A stretch of 64,000 nucleotides of DNA, from the NCBI GenBank assembly GCA_900457075.1, contig UGYN01000002.1, positions 5,084,001 to 5,148,000 on the forward strand, given 5' to 3'. The DNA is from Serratia quinivorans. GTDB taxonomy: Bacteria; Pseudomonadota; Gammaproteobacteria; Enterobacterales; Enterobacteriaceae. This document shows positions 1 to 9,084 of this stretch, piece by piece. Numbering within the stretch: position 1 is the stretch's first letter; each line of letters begins with the position of its first letter. The notes below the pieces were generated by a model. It saw nothing but the letters and a program-made list of their open reading frames with translations. It was not told where the DNA came from and made no database searches. A program made the position numbers and the translations under genes.

Positions 1-707
1 TTATCTGCTGCCCCGGCCGGTTGGTTTTCCTGGCGAAAATGGCGCAGGCCGCCGAATGAACTGATCTGCTCGCAGGGCAACTCCATGATGTAGCGGATCC
101 AGTCGATGTCGTGGCAGGACTTCTGCAGCAGCATAAAGGCGGCTTCGTTGTCGTTGCGCCAGTTGCCTCGCACGAAGGAGTGCGCCTGATGCCAGTAGCC
201 CACCGGCTCCAGATGTTGCAGGCTGACGATGTCGCCAATCACGTTATCGCGCAGCAGTTGCTTCAGTTTTTGGGTGTAGCGCGTATAGCGCAGCACGTGG
301 CCGACGGAGAAAATCAGCTTCTGGCGCACCACTTCCTCGACAATAGTGCGGCATTCGCTGGCGTCCGGCGACAGCGGTTTCTCCAGCAGCATGGCATAAC
401 CCTGTTTGGCGAAGGCCAGTGCCGGTTCGAGGTGCAGGGTATCCTGGGTGCAGATCAGCACCGCATCGGCCAATTTGCCTGCGTCGGCGGCCTGCCGCCA
501 GTCGGTGAACACCTTGTCCGCCGCGATAGCGTGCTGTTCGACAAATTGCTGACGGTAGACGTCACGTGGCTCGGCCACTGCCACCACCTGCATTAAATCC
601 GGGTGAGCCAACGCGTAGCGCGAGTAAATTTCTCCACGCGCCCCGGCACCAATCACCAGTACCCGAACCGGGCGGCCGGCAAAACCATTTTGTTGAGCTG
701 ACGACAT
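1..707 (-). CDS. Gfo/Idh/MocA-family NAD(P)-dependent oxidoreductase (partial)
   Basis: The frame is open from an ATG at 707 to the window edge, so only the first 235 residues are present and the C-terminus is missing. A Rossmann motif (VLVIGAGARGEIYSRYA) lies near residues 14-30. It is followed by the family's EKPLSP motif (the usual EKP lysine) and GHVLRYT. A ribosome binding site (GGAGA) sits 8 bases before the ATG. The family oxidises or reduces sugars, inositols and related polyols with NAD(P). The gene is codirectional with the ABC importer that follows it upstream in transcription, which suggests catabolism of the imported sugar. The substrate is not deducible. Confidence 0.85.
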   Translation of the reverse strand, partial: MSSAQQNGFAGRPVRVLVIGAGARGEIYSRYALAHPDLMQVVAVAEPRDVYRQQFVEQHAIAADKVFTDWRQAADAGKLADAVLICTQDTLHLEPALAFAKQGYAMLLEKPLSPDASECRTIVEEVVRQKLIFSVGHVLRYTRYTQKLKQLLRDNVIGDIVSLQHLEPVGYWHQAHSFVRGNWRNDNEAAFMLLQKSCHDIDWIRYIMELPCEQISSFGGLRHFRQENQPAGAAD

Positions 708-726
708 TGCACATTCTCCGATCTAA

Positions 727-1841
727 TTATTTGAGGTTTTGGCCGCTGATTTCGTCAAACAGGTGCGCGCGGGACAGGTCGAAAGCCAGGTGGATCTGTT
801 CCCCCAGGCGTGGCTCCCAGTCAGGCTGCGACGCCATGCGCAGCACAAAGCGCAGTCCGGCCAGTTCGCAGTGCAGCAACTCTTCATTGCCCATGCGTTC
901 GATAGTGACAATCTTCGCCGGGAAGCAATTACTGCTGCCGGGCGCACACAGCCGCAGCGACTCCGGGCGAATGCCAAGGCACACGCGAGGGCGCGGGTAA
1001 TTTTCCAACTGTCCTTGCAGCGTCGCCGGCAGTTCGAGGGGATATTCGTCACCAATGCGCAGCCCCGAATACCCTGCGCGCCGCGGGTAATCGCCATATC
1101 GTGCAGGTTCATCGACGGGCTGCCGATAAACTCGGCGACAAAGCGGTTGGCCGGTTGGTGGTAGAGATTGATCGGTTTATCCACCTGCATAATGGCCCCC
1201 CGGTTCAGCACGCAAATGCGGTCACCCATGGTCATTGCCTCCACCTGGTCGTGGGTGACATACACCATGGTGGCGGCAGCACCCTCCTGCTTGAGTTGAT
1301 TGTGCAGTTCGATCAGTTGAACGCGCATCGAGACCCGCAGCTTGGCATCAAGGTTGGACAGCGGTTCATCGAACAGAAATACCTTGGGCTTGCGCACAAT
1401 GGCACGGCCGACCGCTACACGCTGGCACTGGCCGCCGGATAACTGGCCCGGTTTGCGTTGCAGCAGATTGGTGATTTCCAGTTTTTCGGCCGCGTCCCGC
1501 ACCCGGCGGTCAATTTCGGCTTTGCTTTCCTTGCCGATCAGGCCAAACGCCATGTTTTTGTAGACCGTCATGTGCGGATACAGCGCATAGTTCTGGAACA
1601 CCATGGCGATGCCGCGATCTTTCGGCATGGTGTCGTTGACGCAGCGGTCGTGGATTAATATCTGGCCTTCGCTGACGCTCTCCAGCCCGGCGATCATCCG
1701 CAGCAGGGTGGATTTGGCGCAGCCGGATGGCCCGACAAACACCATAAACTCGCCGTCTTTAATATCCAGATCGATCCCGTGCAATGCTTTGAACCCGTTG
1801 GGGTAAACCTTCTTCACACTGTTTAACTGTATACCGGCCAT
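727..1841 (-). CDS. Carbohydrate ABC importer ATPase, UgpC/MsmK type (frameshifted)
   Basis: Cytoplasmic ATPase of a CUT1 sugar importer: ABC domain about residues 1-235, then a TOBE/MalK-like regulatory domain. The composite is 371 aa, normal for the family. The frame breaks at the CCCC run at 1063-1066 (one base missing); the C-terminal frame then reads on through [10 protein letters not shown] to a stop at 727. Two motif residues are unusual. Walker A at residues 37-45 reads GPSGCAKST, where GPSGCGKST is normal, and the signature reads LSGGQCQR, where LSGGQRQR is normal. Walker B (VFLFDEP), D-loop (SNLDAKLR) and H-loop (YVTHDQ) are intact. It lies 22 bp downstream of the permease gene, in the same operon. 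Confidence 0.85.
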
Positions 1842-1863
1842 ATTATTTACCTTGTGTACGCGG

Positions 1864-2682
1864 TTAGCCTTTTACCCCAGCGCTGGCGATGCCCTGGATG
1901 AAGTAGCGTTGGAAAAGAATGAACAGCATCAGCATCGGGATCACCGCCATCAGCGCACCGGCCATCAGCAGCGGGTATTCCACTCCGGCACGGCTCGACA
2001 GCGATGCCAGCCCGACCGGCAGCGTCAGTTTTTCGGTGGTGGTGTTGACGATCAGCGGCCACATCAGGTTGTTCCAGCTCCACAGGCCGTTGATGATGAT
2101 GCAGGCGATAATGCCGGGGCGGATCAGCGGCAGCATGATGCGCCAGAAGATAGCGAAGTAGCTGTAACCGTCGATCAGCGCCGCTTCTTCCATCTCTTTC
2201 GGCACCGCCAGGAAGAACTGGCGCAGCAGGAAGGTGGCGTAAATACTGAAAATACCCGGCAAAACCAGCCCGGTGATGCTGTTCACCAACCCCAGTTTCT
2301 GCACCACCAAAAACTGCGGGATCAAAAAGGCCTGACCAGGCACCATCAGGATCGAAATACACACCAGGAACACCGCATCACGGCCGCGAAAGTGCAGGCG
2401 AGAGAAACCGTAGGCAGCCATGGTGGCGATCACCATCTGCAGCGTGACGGTGAAAAAGGTCGCCAGCAGCGAGTTCACATAGAAGTCGGTGAAAGGAATT
2501 TCACGCATCACCTTGCCGTAGGCCTGCAGGCTGGGGTGTGCCGGTAACAGCGTCAGCGGGATCTGGATGCTCTCGGCCTGGGTTTTCAGCGAAGTCACCA
2601 GCATCCAGATAAAAGGCACCACCGAGGCCAGCGCCGCCAACACCATAAACAGATACACCAGCGTTCTTTTACTTATGCTCAT
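1864..2682 (-). CDS. Carbohydrate ABC importer permease, MalG/UgpE type
   Basis: Inner-membrane permease of 272 aa, the usual length for the second CUT1 subunit. It has about six hydrophobic segments; the first is near residues 8-28. The EAA loop that contacts the ATPase is visible as [20 protein letters not shown] in the second half. It lies 12 bp downstream of the partner permease and upstream of the ATPase, so binding protein, two permeases and ATPase form one minus-strand operon. The substrate is unknown; the neighbouring oxidoreductase and DUF4091 protein point to an oligosaccharide or glycoside. Confidence 0.92.
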   Translation of the reverse strand: MSISKRTLVYLFMVLAALASVVPFIWMLVTSLKTQAESIQIPLTLLPAHPSLQAYGKVMREIPFTDFYVNSLLATFFTVTLQMVIATMAAYGFSRLHFRGRDAVFLVCISILMVPGQAFLIPQFLVVQKLGLVNSITGLVLPGIFSIYATFLLRQFFLAVPKEMEEAALIDGYSYFAIFWRIMLPLIRPGIIACIIINGLWSWNNLMWPLIVNTTTEKLTLPVGLASLSSRAGVEYPLLMAGALMAVIPMLMLFILFQRYFIQGIASAGVKG

Positions 2683-2694
2683 CGTCGTGGCTCC

Positions 2695-3648
2695 TCAGCT
2701 GACTTTCAGGCGTTTGCCAATCATCATTTGAATCAGGGTGATCAGCAGGGTGACGGCGAACAGCACCACGGTGATGGCGGAGGCGTAACCTTTCTCCTGC
2801 AGGTAAAAGGCATACTTGTAAAACAGGTTGGTGACGGTCATCACGTCGCTTTCCACCAACGCGCGGTCGAACATCAGGAACACCACGTCGAATATTTGCA
2901 GGATTTCGATAAAGCTCATCACCGAAACGAAGAACAGCGTTGGCACCATCATCGGCAGGGTGATGCAAAAGAAGCGGCGCAGGGTGCTGATACCGTCAAT
3001 ATCGGCGGCCTCATACAGTTGACGTGGAATGCTTTGTAACCCGGCCAGCAAAATGATGATTTTCAGCGCCAGCGACGACCAGATAATGATGATGGAAACG
3101 CTGATGCGCACCACGTCCGGGTCGGACAGCCAGGCCACCGGCGAAATCCCCAGCAGGCCAATCGCCTGGTTGATCAAACCGAAATCCTTGTTGAACAGCC
3201 ATTGCCAGACCATCGCCACGGCGGCAGGCATGGTGACCGCCGGCAAGAACAGCAGGGTGCGCAGCAGCGCCTTGCCGCGAATGTTCTGGTTCAGGCCAAT
3301 CGCCAGCAGCAGCGACAGGCTCAGGCTGACGGGGACACACACCACCACATAGAACAGCGTATTGCCGGCGGCGGTGTAAAAGTCGTCGTCTTCAAACAGA
3401 TTGACGTAGTTATCGACGCTGAGGGTGCTCCAGCGCATAAATTGGTTGAGGTCGGTAAAACTGTAAAAGATGTTCTGTAAAAAGGGGACCAGGTAAAACA
3501 CCGTCAAGCCAATCAGCAACGGCAAGATCATCACCCAGCCCCAGAAACGCTCGGCACGCTCCAGGCGGCTGAGTGCGGGTCGTGGGGTACTTTTTTGTTG
3601 TTTTAGGGCACCGTAGCTTTCTGCCAGCGACATGTTGCCTTTCCTCAC
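2695..3648 (-). CDS. Carbohydrate ABC importer permease, MalF/UgpA type
   Basis: First permease of the CUT1 importer, 317 aa. A hydrophilic N-terminus (about 30 residues) precedes the first membrane segment (WGWVMILPLLIGLTVFYLVP), followed by about five more. The EAA loop reads YEAADIDGISTLRRFFCITL. It follows the binding-protein gene after 66 bp that contain a stem-loop, and precedes the second permease by 12 bp. This order (binding protein, MalF-type, MalG-type, ATPase) is typical of the class. Confidence 0.92.
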   Translation of the reverse strand: MRKGNMSLAESYGALKQQKSTPRPALSRLERAERFWGWVMILPLLIGLTVFYLVPFLQNIFYSFTDLNQFMRWSTLSVDNYVNLFEDDDFYTAAGNTLFYVVVCVPVSLSLSLLLAIGLNQNIRGKALLRTLLFLPAVTMPAAVAMVWQWLFNKDFGLINQAIGLLGISPVAWLSDPDVVRISVSIIIIWSSLALKIIILLAGLQSIPRQLYEAADIDGISTLRRFFCITLPMMVPTLFFVSVMSFIEILQIFDVVFLMFDRALVESDVMTVTNLFYKYAFYLQEKGYASAITVVLFAVTLLITLIQMMIGKRLKVS

Positions 3649-3674
3649 CTGTAACTGCTTTGCGGTATTCCGCA

Positions 3675-3705
3675 GCCGGTGCGCCTTCGGGCAGGCGCTA
3701 CCGGC
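3675..3705 (-). other. Intercistronic stem-loop between binding-protein and permease genes
   Basis: Arms GCCGGTGCGCC (3675-3685) and GGCGCTACCGGC (3694-3705) pair with a single bulged base. There is no T-tract, so a simple terminator is unlikely. Stem-loops here often stabilise the upstream part of a transcript or damp read-through, giving more binding protein than permease. That role is inference. Confidence 0.55.
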
Positions 3706-3714
3706 TCGGGGTGA

Positions 3715-4968
3715 TTACTGCTCCATTACGCGTTCGATCTTCTTGACCGATTTGTCCATCTCGGCTTTGGCGTCCGCACCCATAAAGATTTTCTTCAGGC
3801 TGGCAATCCACATGTTTTGCCACTTCGGCGTATTGGTACCGGCTGTGGGGTAGGCTTCGGTCACGTTGAGGGTGTCAATAAAAGGCGTGACATCGACTTT
3901 TTTGATCTCCGCCGCCCAGGCTTTGGCCGCCAGTTTGTTGGCCGGGATCACCGCTTTTGCCAACTCGGTCTGTGAGGCTTCGGAGCTCATAAATTCAATG
4001 TATTTCCAGGCTTCCTGCTTGTGGGCGCTGTTGGCGGACATGGCAAATGCCAGGCTGTGCGCCACGCCGGACTGGCGCTCGATTTTCGGCATCATGACTA
4101 CGCCGATATGGTCGTTGATCAGCGGATTATTGGCGAACGGGGCGGCCAACCATGAGCCGGCATACACCATCGCCGCACGGTTGGACTGGAAGATGTTTTC
4201 GGTTTTGACTTCGCTCATCTGTTGGGCGCTGGGCATCAAGCCATCTTTCATCATGGATTGCAGCTGTTGATAGACCCAGATGGATTTATCGTTAGCGATG
4301 TCGGTGGGTTGACCGTCTTTCGGGACTATGTGGTTGCCGTTTTGGAACAGCAGGTTCATATAGCTGTCCTGCCCGTCAATGCTCAGATCCATCACCAGCG
4401 GGAAGGCACTGCCCTTCAAGCCGGTTTTCAGCGCGGTGGCTTTGTTTTTCAGGTCATCCCAGCTCCAGTCGTTGGTCGGGTAGCTGACGCCGGCCTGGTC
4501 GAATAATTTTTTGTTGTACCACACGGCGATTGAGTCAACGTCGCGGGGGATGGCCATTTGCTGCCCATCATACTGATAGGCTTTAACCGAACTGGCGACG
4601 ATATTATTTAATTGCACGCTGCTGCCGGTAATATACGGCGTTAAGGGTTGCATAATGCCATTTTTGGCGTATTGAACGAAATAAGGCATGTTTATCCAGA
4701 ATATATCTGGCGCGACACCCCCTGCGGCGGCGGAATCCAATTTAACGAAGTATTGTGCCGACGGTGTTAATTCTATGGCGATTTTAATGTTAGGGTTTTC
4801 TTTTTCAAATCTTTTGGCAATCTCCTGCTCGGCAGGTAATTGATTTCTGTCCCACACGGCGTAACGCAGGGTTATTTTATCGGCGGCATATAACATGGTC
4901 GGCAATAATAATGCAACCGCAATGGCAGAGTGCGCCAGAAGACGGCCGGTATTTTTTATCGGTGACAT
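3715..4968 (-). CDS. Carbohydrate ABC importer substrate-binding protein
   Basis: Periplasmic solute-binding protein of family 1, 417 aa. The signal peptide is clear: basic N-terminus, hydrophobic AIAVALLLPTMLYA, and predicted cleavage near residue 28. The mature part has features of the family: GGVAPDIFWINMPYF in the first lobe and RAAMVYAGSWL for the hinge region. It is the first gene of the minus-strand importer operon and is divergent from the DUF4091 gene, with 465 bp between them for regulation. The substrate cannot be read from sequence. Confidence 0.92.
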   Translation of the reverse strand: MSPIKNTGRLLAHSAIAVALLLPTMLYAADKITLRYAVWDRNQLPAEQEIAKRFEKENPNIKIAIELTPSAQYFVKLDSAAAGGVAPDIFWINMPYFVQYAKNGIMQPLTPYITGSSVQLNNIVASSVKAYQYDGQQMAIPRDVDSIAVWYNKKLFDQAGVSYPTNDWSWDDLKNKATALKTGLKGSAFPLVMDLSIDGQDSYMNLLFQNGNHIVPKDGQPTDIANDKSIWVYQQLQSMMKDGLMPSAQQMSEVKTENIFQSNRAAMVYAGSWLAAPFANNPLINDHIGVVMMPKIERQSGVAHSLAFAMSANSAHKQEAWKYIEFMSSEASQTELAKAVIPANKLAAKAWAAEIKKVDVTPFIDTLNVTEAYPTAGTNTPKWQNMWIASLKKIFMGADAKAEMDKSVKKIERVMEQ

Positions 4969-5433
4969 TGCTTTCCCCTCGGTGAACGACGAATAAATAT
5001 TTTCGTAACGTGAATTCTTTCTATCCCTTAACTTTCAATGTGTCAATACGCCCCGATCTGCCCAAAAAAGGGGCATGAATGTTTCGTTGTTGTTAAAATC
5101 GAAAGGGTTGAAGCTTAAACCGAAAGCGTTACTTGTTCACAATCTGTTAACCTCTTGAGCCGGTTTTGGCCCTGCCAGGCAGTAATTCCGGGCCACTGGG
5201 GTCATAGGAATAAATGATAACCCTTGCACCATAATGGGGATTAAAAATATTTTTATTGTGCATGCCGGGTTATCTTTCATTTTTGTGATGCAAATAAACA
5301 AAAAAATCGTATAGGGCAGCCGCTGCGACGGCGTGTTGTCGATTTTTGAATGGGCTCTATTGTTTACAGCGATAAAAGGGTTTAGCCTGAAAATCACTCG
5401 TCGGTATTTCCCAATAAAAGAGAGCTAACCGTT
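4969..5433. promoter_or_regulatory. Divergent regulatory region between ABC operon and DUF4091 gene
   Basis: This 465-bp AT-rich gap separates two divergent start codons and should hold both promoters. At 5284-5300 there is a good CRP half-site (TGTGA) with a poor second half, so catabolite control is possible but weak. GGTTGAAGCTTAAACC near 5107 is an imperfect dyad. An 86-codon reading frame on the minus strand (5137-5397) lacks a recognisable domain and has atypical composition, so I do not call it a gene. Confidence 0.4.
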
Positions 5434-7104
5434 ATGCGCCTTTCATTGACCTTTACCCATTGTCTGGAAAAGATATTCCACAGCCATAACTCGCCGCAGA
5501 TTATGCAGATAAATAAACTCAGCGGTCTTAATAATGAAACTGTTTCCTGGCAGGCCGTTTATTGCCTGCAACGGCGAGGAAACGAAACGCGTCGTGAATT
5601 AGGCTATCGTATTGAGGGGCCATTGGCGGAGTATATCAGCGTGCGTCAGGTGCAATCGGTTCCCAGCCACTTTCCCTGTTATGCCGAGACCGATGAGAAC
5701 TATCTGCGTACCGAACCGGGGTTATTTCCCGATCCGCTGATGCCCTTGGTCGATCGACGTTTCTTTGCCGCCTGCAATTATTACGGCAGCCTGTGGTTGA
5801 CCTTAACCCCACCGGCAACGCCAGTAGCGGGCGGGGACTACCCACTGACGCTGACCTTGTTTGACGTGGCCAGCGAGCAAGTGCTGGCCAGTGCTGCATT
5901 GACGCTACATATCGTCCCGGCCGCGCTGCCACCGCAAACCCTGCTGCACACCGAATGGCTGCACTCCGATTGCCTGGCGGATTATTACCAGTTGCCGGTG
6001 TTCAGCCGGGAGTACTGGCTGGCGGTACGCAACTTTGTCCGTACCGCGGTTAACAGTGGGGTAAACATGCTGTTGACGCCGATCTTCACGCCGCCGCTGG
6101 ATACCGCCATCGGCGGCGAGCGTACCACCGTACAACTGGTGGGCGTACAGCGCTCTGCGCAGGGCTACCGCTTTGATTTCCAACGTTTGGCGCAATGGGT
6201 GGCAATGGCGCAGGAAGAGGGCATTGAGCACTTTGAAATTGCGCCGCTGTTTACTCAGTGGGGGGCGGCACACGCGCCGAAAATCATGGTGGAGATAGAC
6301 GGCACGCTGAGTCCGCTGTTCGGATGGCATACCGACGCCCACGCCGAAGAGTATCAACAATTTCTACAGGCTCTGCTGCCGGCGCTGACCGACTGGTTCC
6401 GCGAGCGGCAGTTGCAACAGCGGGTTTGGTTTCATATTTCTGACGAGCCGACGTTGGACAATATCGACGTTTACCAGCGTGCCAGCGCTACCTTGCGCCC
6501 ACTGCTGGCCGGTTTTCATACTTTTGATGCGCTATCTGATTATGCCTTTTACCAACAGGGGTTGGTGGAAACGCCGGTGGCTGCCACCGATCATATTGAG
6601 CCATTTATTGAGAATCGGGTGCCAGGCCTGTGGGCCTATTACTGCTGCGTACAAAAAACCGAGGTGGCCAACCGCTTCTTTGCCCAGCCTTCGGCACGTA
6701 ACCGCATTTTGGGGATCCAGCTCTACCGCTACAACATCACCGGCTTTTTGCATTGGGGCTTCAACTTCTATAACAGTGGTCATTCGCGGGAGCAACTCAA
6801 CCCCTACGCGGTGACGGATTGCCGCAATGCCTTTCCCTCCGGCGATGCCTTCGTGGTCTATCCCGGTGAGGATCTGACGCCGGTGGAGTCCCTGCGATTG
6901 CGGGTACTGCACCAGGGTCTGCAGGACATGCGAGCCTTACAGTTGCTGGAAAGCCTGACGGACCGCGCGACGGTGGAGACTTTGATTGAACAACAGTTGG
7001 GGATGGACATCACTTTTAAACGTTATCCACATCAGGCGGAGCCGCTGTTGCGGCTGCGGGAGGTGGTAAATCAGCGCATCGAAACCTTAATTTCGATGGC
7101 ATAA
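5434..7104 (+). CDS. DUF4091-domain protein, glycoside-hydrolase-like
   Basis: A 556-aa protein with no signal peptide, so probably cytoplasmic. The C-terminal half resembles DUF4091 proteins, which are predicted TIM-barrel glycoside hydrolases. Typical stretches are WFHISDEPTLDNID (candidate acidic catalytic residues), GLWAYYCC, and FLHWGFNFYN near the end. The N-terminal 180 residues look like a beta-rich domain. The start follows AAAGAGAG. Its position opposite a CUT1 importer operon suggests it processes the imported sugar or glycoside. The enzymatic activity of the family is not established to my knowledge. Confidence 0.8.
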   Translation: MRLSLTFTHCLEKIFHSHNSPQIMQINKLSGLNNETVSWQAVYCLQRRGNETRRELGYRIEGPLAEYISVRQVQSVPSHFPCYAETDENYLRTEPGLFPDPLMPLVDRRFFAACNYYGSLWLTLTPPATPVAGGDYPLTLTLFDVASEQVLASAALTLHIVPAALPPQTLLHTEWLHSDCLADYYQLPVFSREYWLAVRNFVRTAVNSGVNMLLTPIFTPPLDTAIGGERTTVQLVGVQRSAQGYRFDFQRLAQWVAMAQEEGIEHFEIAPLFTQWGAAHAPKIMVEIDGTLSPLFGWHTDAHAEEYQQFLQALLPALTDWFRERQLQQRVWFHISDEPTLDNIDVYQRASATLRPLLAGFHTFDALSDYAFYQQGLVETPVAATDHIEPFIENRVPGLWAYYCCVQKTEVANRFFAQPSARNRILGIQLYRYNITGFLHWGFNFYNSGHSREQLNPYAVTDCRNAFPSGDAFVVYPGEDLTPVESLRLRVLHQGLQDMRALQLLESLTDRATVETLIEQQLGMDITFKRYPHQAEPLLRLREVVNQRIETLISMA

Positions 7105-7112
7105 AATGCGGC

Positions 7113-7149
7113 TTTGGTGGCGACAGGCTTCTCTTCGCCACCAAATTTT
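7113..7149 (+). terminator. Rho-independent terminator after DUF4091 gene
   Basis: An 11-bp stem, TTTGGTGGCGA (7113-7123) with TCGCCACCAAA (7135-7145), an 11-base loop, then TTTT. It sits just after the stop at 7104. Confidence 0.8.
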
Positions 7150-7190
7150 CAATAATTTGCTATACCTGATAGTTGAGGGATTTCATTTTT

Positions 7191-7208
7191 CTGTCATGTT
7201 TCTGACAT
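7191..7208 (+). promoter_or_regulatory. Putative Pho box (PhoB site) upstream of olsF
   Basis: CTGTCATGTTTCTGACAT matches the PhoB consensus: two CTGTCAT-type 7-mers separated by 4 bases. The first repeat is perfect and the second has one mismatch. A weak -10-like sequence (CATAGC, 7217-7222) follows at the expected distance. It lies 55 bp before the olsF start. In other bacteria ornithine lipids are made under phosphate starvation, so the site fits the gene. Confidence 0.72.
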
Positions 7209-7263
7209 GTTAGGGTCATAGCGCTGGCTTAAGTTTGCAGCGACTAAGCCAGGAGATAACGCG

Positions 7264-8985
7264 ATGTTTAGCTTGGACTCTCTGTTGCATGATGCATTTC
7301 CACACCGCAAGACCCCTGCCTGGCAGCGTAGCCTGCTGAGAACTTTACTCTTCGAAAAAGAATTCAAACAGTTTGCCGCCGACTATCCACACCTGAAGGG
7401 GCTGGATTTGATAGAGCAGGTGGTGGACTACTTTAACCTCAGCTGCGAGTTGGTCGATGGCGACCTGGAAAATATTCCGAGCCAGGGTCCGGTGGTGCTG
7501 GTAGCCAACCACCCGATTGGCTCGCTGGATGGGCTGGTGCTGCTGCGTGCCGTGGCGGCAGTGCGCCCGGATGTCAAAGTGGTCGCCAGCCAACTGTTGA
7601 CCTACATAGAACCGCTGCGCAACCTGTTTGTGCCGGTGGACAACGTCGGCAACAAGACCAATCGCAAGCAAATTGAAGGTATGCAGGCCCAGTTGGATAA
7701 GCAGGGCGCCCTGATCCTGTTTCCTGCCGGAGAAGTGTCGCGCATGAGCCCGAAAGGCATTCGTGACGGCCACTGGCATACCGGCTTCTTGCGGCTGGCG
7801 GCCAAGGCCCGGGCGCCGATTGTGCCGATCCACATCAGCGCGCGTAACAGCAACCTGTTCTATTTCACCTCGCTGGTTTACCGACCTCTGTCCACACTCT
7901 TACTGGTACGTGAAATGTTCCAGCAGCAGGGCGGACGCATCAAAATTCGCGTAGGTGGCCGTATTCCGTTTAGCAACTGGCATGATGGCCACACCAGCGC
8001 CAAAGATTTGGCCGAGCGTTTCCGCCGCCATGTCTACCGTCTGGGCCAGGGCAAAGAAGGATTGTTTGCCAGTGAGTCACCCATCGCCTTGCCAGAGGAT
8101 CGGTTGGAGCTGAAGAAGGCACTGGCAAACTGTGAGCGTCTTGGGGGGACGCCGGACGGGAAGATTATCTTCCTGTATCGCCGTCAGGGTGAGGCGCGTG
8201 CGCCTATCCTGCGTGAGCTCGGTCGGCTGCGTGAGATTGCTTTCCGCGCGGTGGGCGAAGGTTCCGGTCGCCGTCGTGATTTGGACAGCTATGACGACGA
8301 CTATTATCACCTGGTGCTGTGGGATGCCGACGAACTGGAGATTGTGGGTGCCTACCGCTTTATTCCTACTGCCGAGCAGTTGGAGCGCAAAGGGCTGGAA
8401 AGTATCTATAGCAACAGTCTGTTCCATTATGACCGCGAGATGGCACCGATCCTGGCGCAGGGCATCGAACTGGGCCGCAGCTTCATTCAGCCTGCCTATT
8501 GGGGCAAACGCGGTCTGGATTACCTGTGGCTGGGGATTGGCGCTTACCTGGCAAAATATCCGCAGTACCGCTATCTGTTTGGCCCGGTTTCCATTTCCGG
8601 CGGCATGCCGGTGACGGCGCGTGACCTGTTGATTGCCTTCTACCGACTGTACTTTTCACCTAATCATGCCCTGGCGCAGTCTCGCCAGCCTTATCCCGCT
8701 TCGTTGCCGCAGGTATTGGCCCAGTTTGCCGGCGATAACTATCAGGAAGATCTGGTGCGGCTGAAAAGCCTGTTGAGCAACATCGGCTGTTCGATACCTA
8801 CGCTGTATAAACAATATACCGAGCTGTGTGAACCCGGCGGGGTGCAGTTTATTGATTTCGGCACCGATCCGGCCTTCAACAACTGCATTGATGGCCTGGT
8901 ACTGGTCGACCTTACCCGGCTTAAACCGGCGCGGTTCCAGCGTTATATTGCGGTGCATCAGCCACAGGACACCTGTATAGAGTAA
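7264..8985 (+). CDS. olsF: Bifunctional ornithine-lipid synthase OlsF-like acyltransferase
   Basis: A 573-aa two-domain protein. The N-terminal half is a PlsC/OlsA-like O-acyltransferase with ANHPIGSLDG (residues 81-90) and FPAGEVSR, the lysophosphatidate acyltransferase motifs. The C-terminal half resembles OlsB-type N-acyltransferases (GNAT fold): GAYRFIPTAEQLE, ELGRSFIQPAYWG, and YLFGPVSISG. OlsF, described in Serratia proteamaculans, combines both reactions to acylate ornithine twice and make ornithine lipids in the inner membrane. A strong ribosome binding site (AGGAG) precedes the ATG by 8 bases. It appears monocistronic, with a Pho box upstream and a terminator downstream. The assignment rests on domain order and length, not a search. 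Confidence 0.85.
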   Translation: MFSLDSLLHDAFPHRKTPAWQRSLLRTLLFEKEFKQFAADYPHLKGLDLIEQVVDYFNLSCELVDGDLENIPSQGPVVLVANHPIGSLDGLVLLRAVAAVRPDVKVVASQLLTYIEPLRNLFVPVDNVGNKTNRKQIEGMQAQLDKQGALILFPAGEVSRMSPKGIRDGHWHTGFLRLAAKARAPIVPIHISARNSNLFYFTSLVYRPLSTLLLVREMFQQQGGRIKIRVGGRIPFSNWHDGHTSAKDLAERFRRHVYRLGQGKEGLFASESPIALPEDRLELKKALANCERLGGTPDGKIIFLYRRQGEARAPILRELGRLREIAFRAVGEGSGRRRDLDSYDDDYYHLVLWDADELEIVGAYRFIPTAEQLERKGLESIYSNSLFHYDREMAPILAQGIELGRSFIQPAYWGKRGLDYLWLGIGAYLAKYPQYRYLFGPVSISGGMPVTARDLLIAFYRLYFSPNHALAQSRQPYPASLPQVLAQFAGDNYQEDLVRLKSLLSNIGCSIPTLYKQYTELCEPGGVQFIDFGTDPAFNNCIDGLVLVDLTRLKPARFQRYIAVHQPQDTCIE

Positions 8986-8988
8986 TTG

Positions 8989-9009
8989 GCATGCGCTTCA
9001 TGCTTTTTT
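8989..9009 (+). terminator. Terminator after olsF
   Basis: A short stem, GCATG (8989-8993) with CATGC (8999-9003), followed by six Ts. The stem is only 5 bp but the T-tract is good. Confidence 0.6.
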
Positions 9010-9084
9010 GATCTAACCCGAAGCTTGGCAACGGTGGTGGGGTATAGCCTAAGATAAGGCTTTGTTCCGCCACCGGAGTTTTTC

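Noticed and set aside
1852..2547. 231-codon plus-strand ORF opposite the permease gene
   Set aside because: It is the antisense shadow of a gene with clear permease motifs; its translation is rich in His, Gln and Arg, as such shadows are.
5281..5303. CRP site before the DUF4091 gene
   Set aside because: Only one half-site matches; recorded as weak within the region entry and not as a site.
5137..5397. 86-codon minus-strand ORF in the divergent gap
   Set aside because: No domain, atypical composition, and it would fill a needed promoter region.
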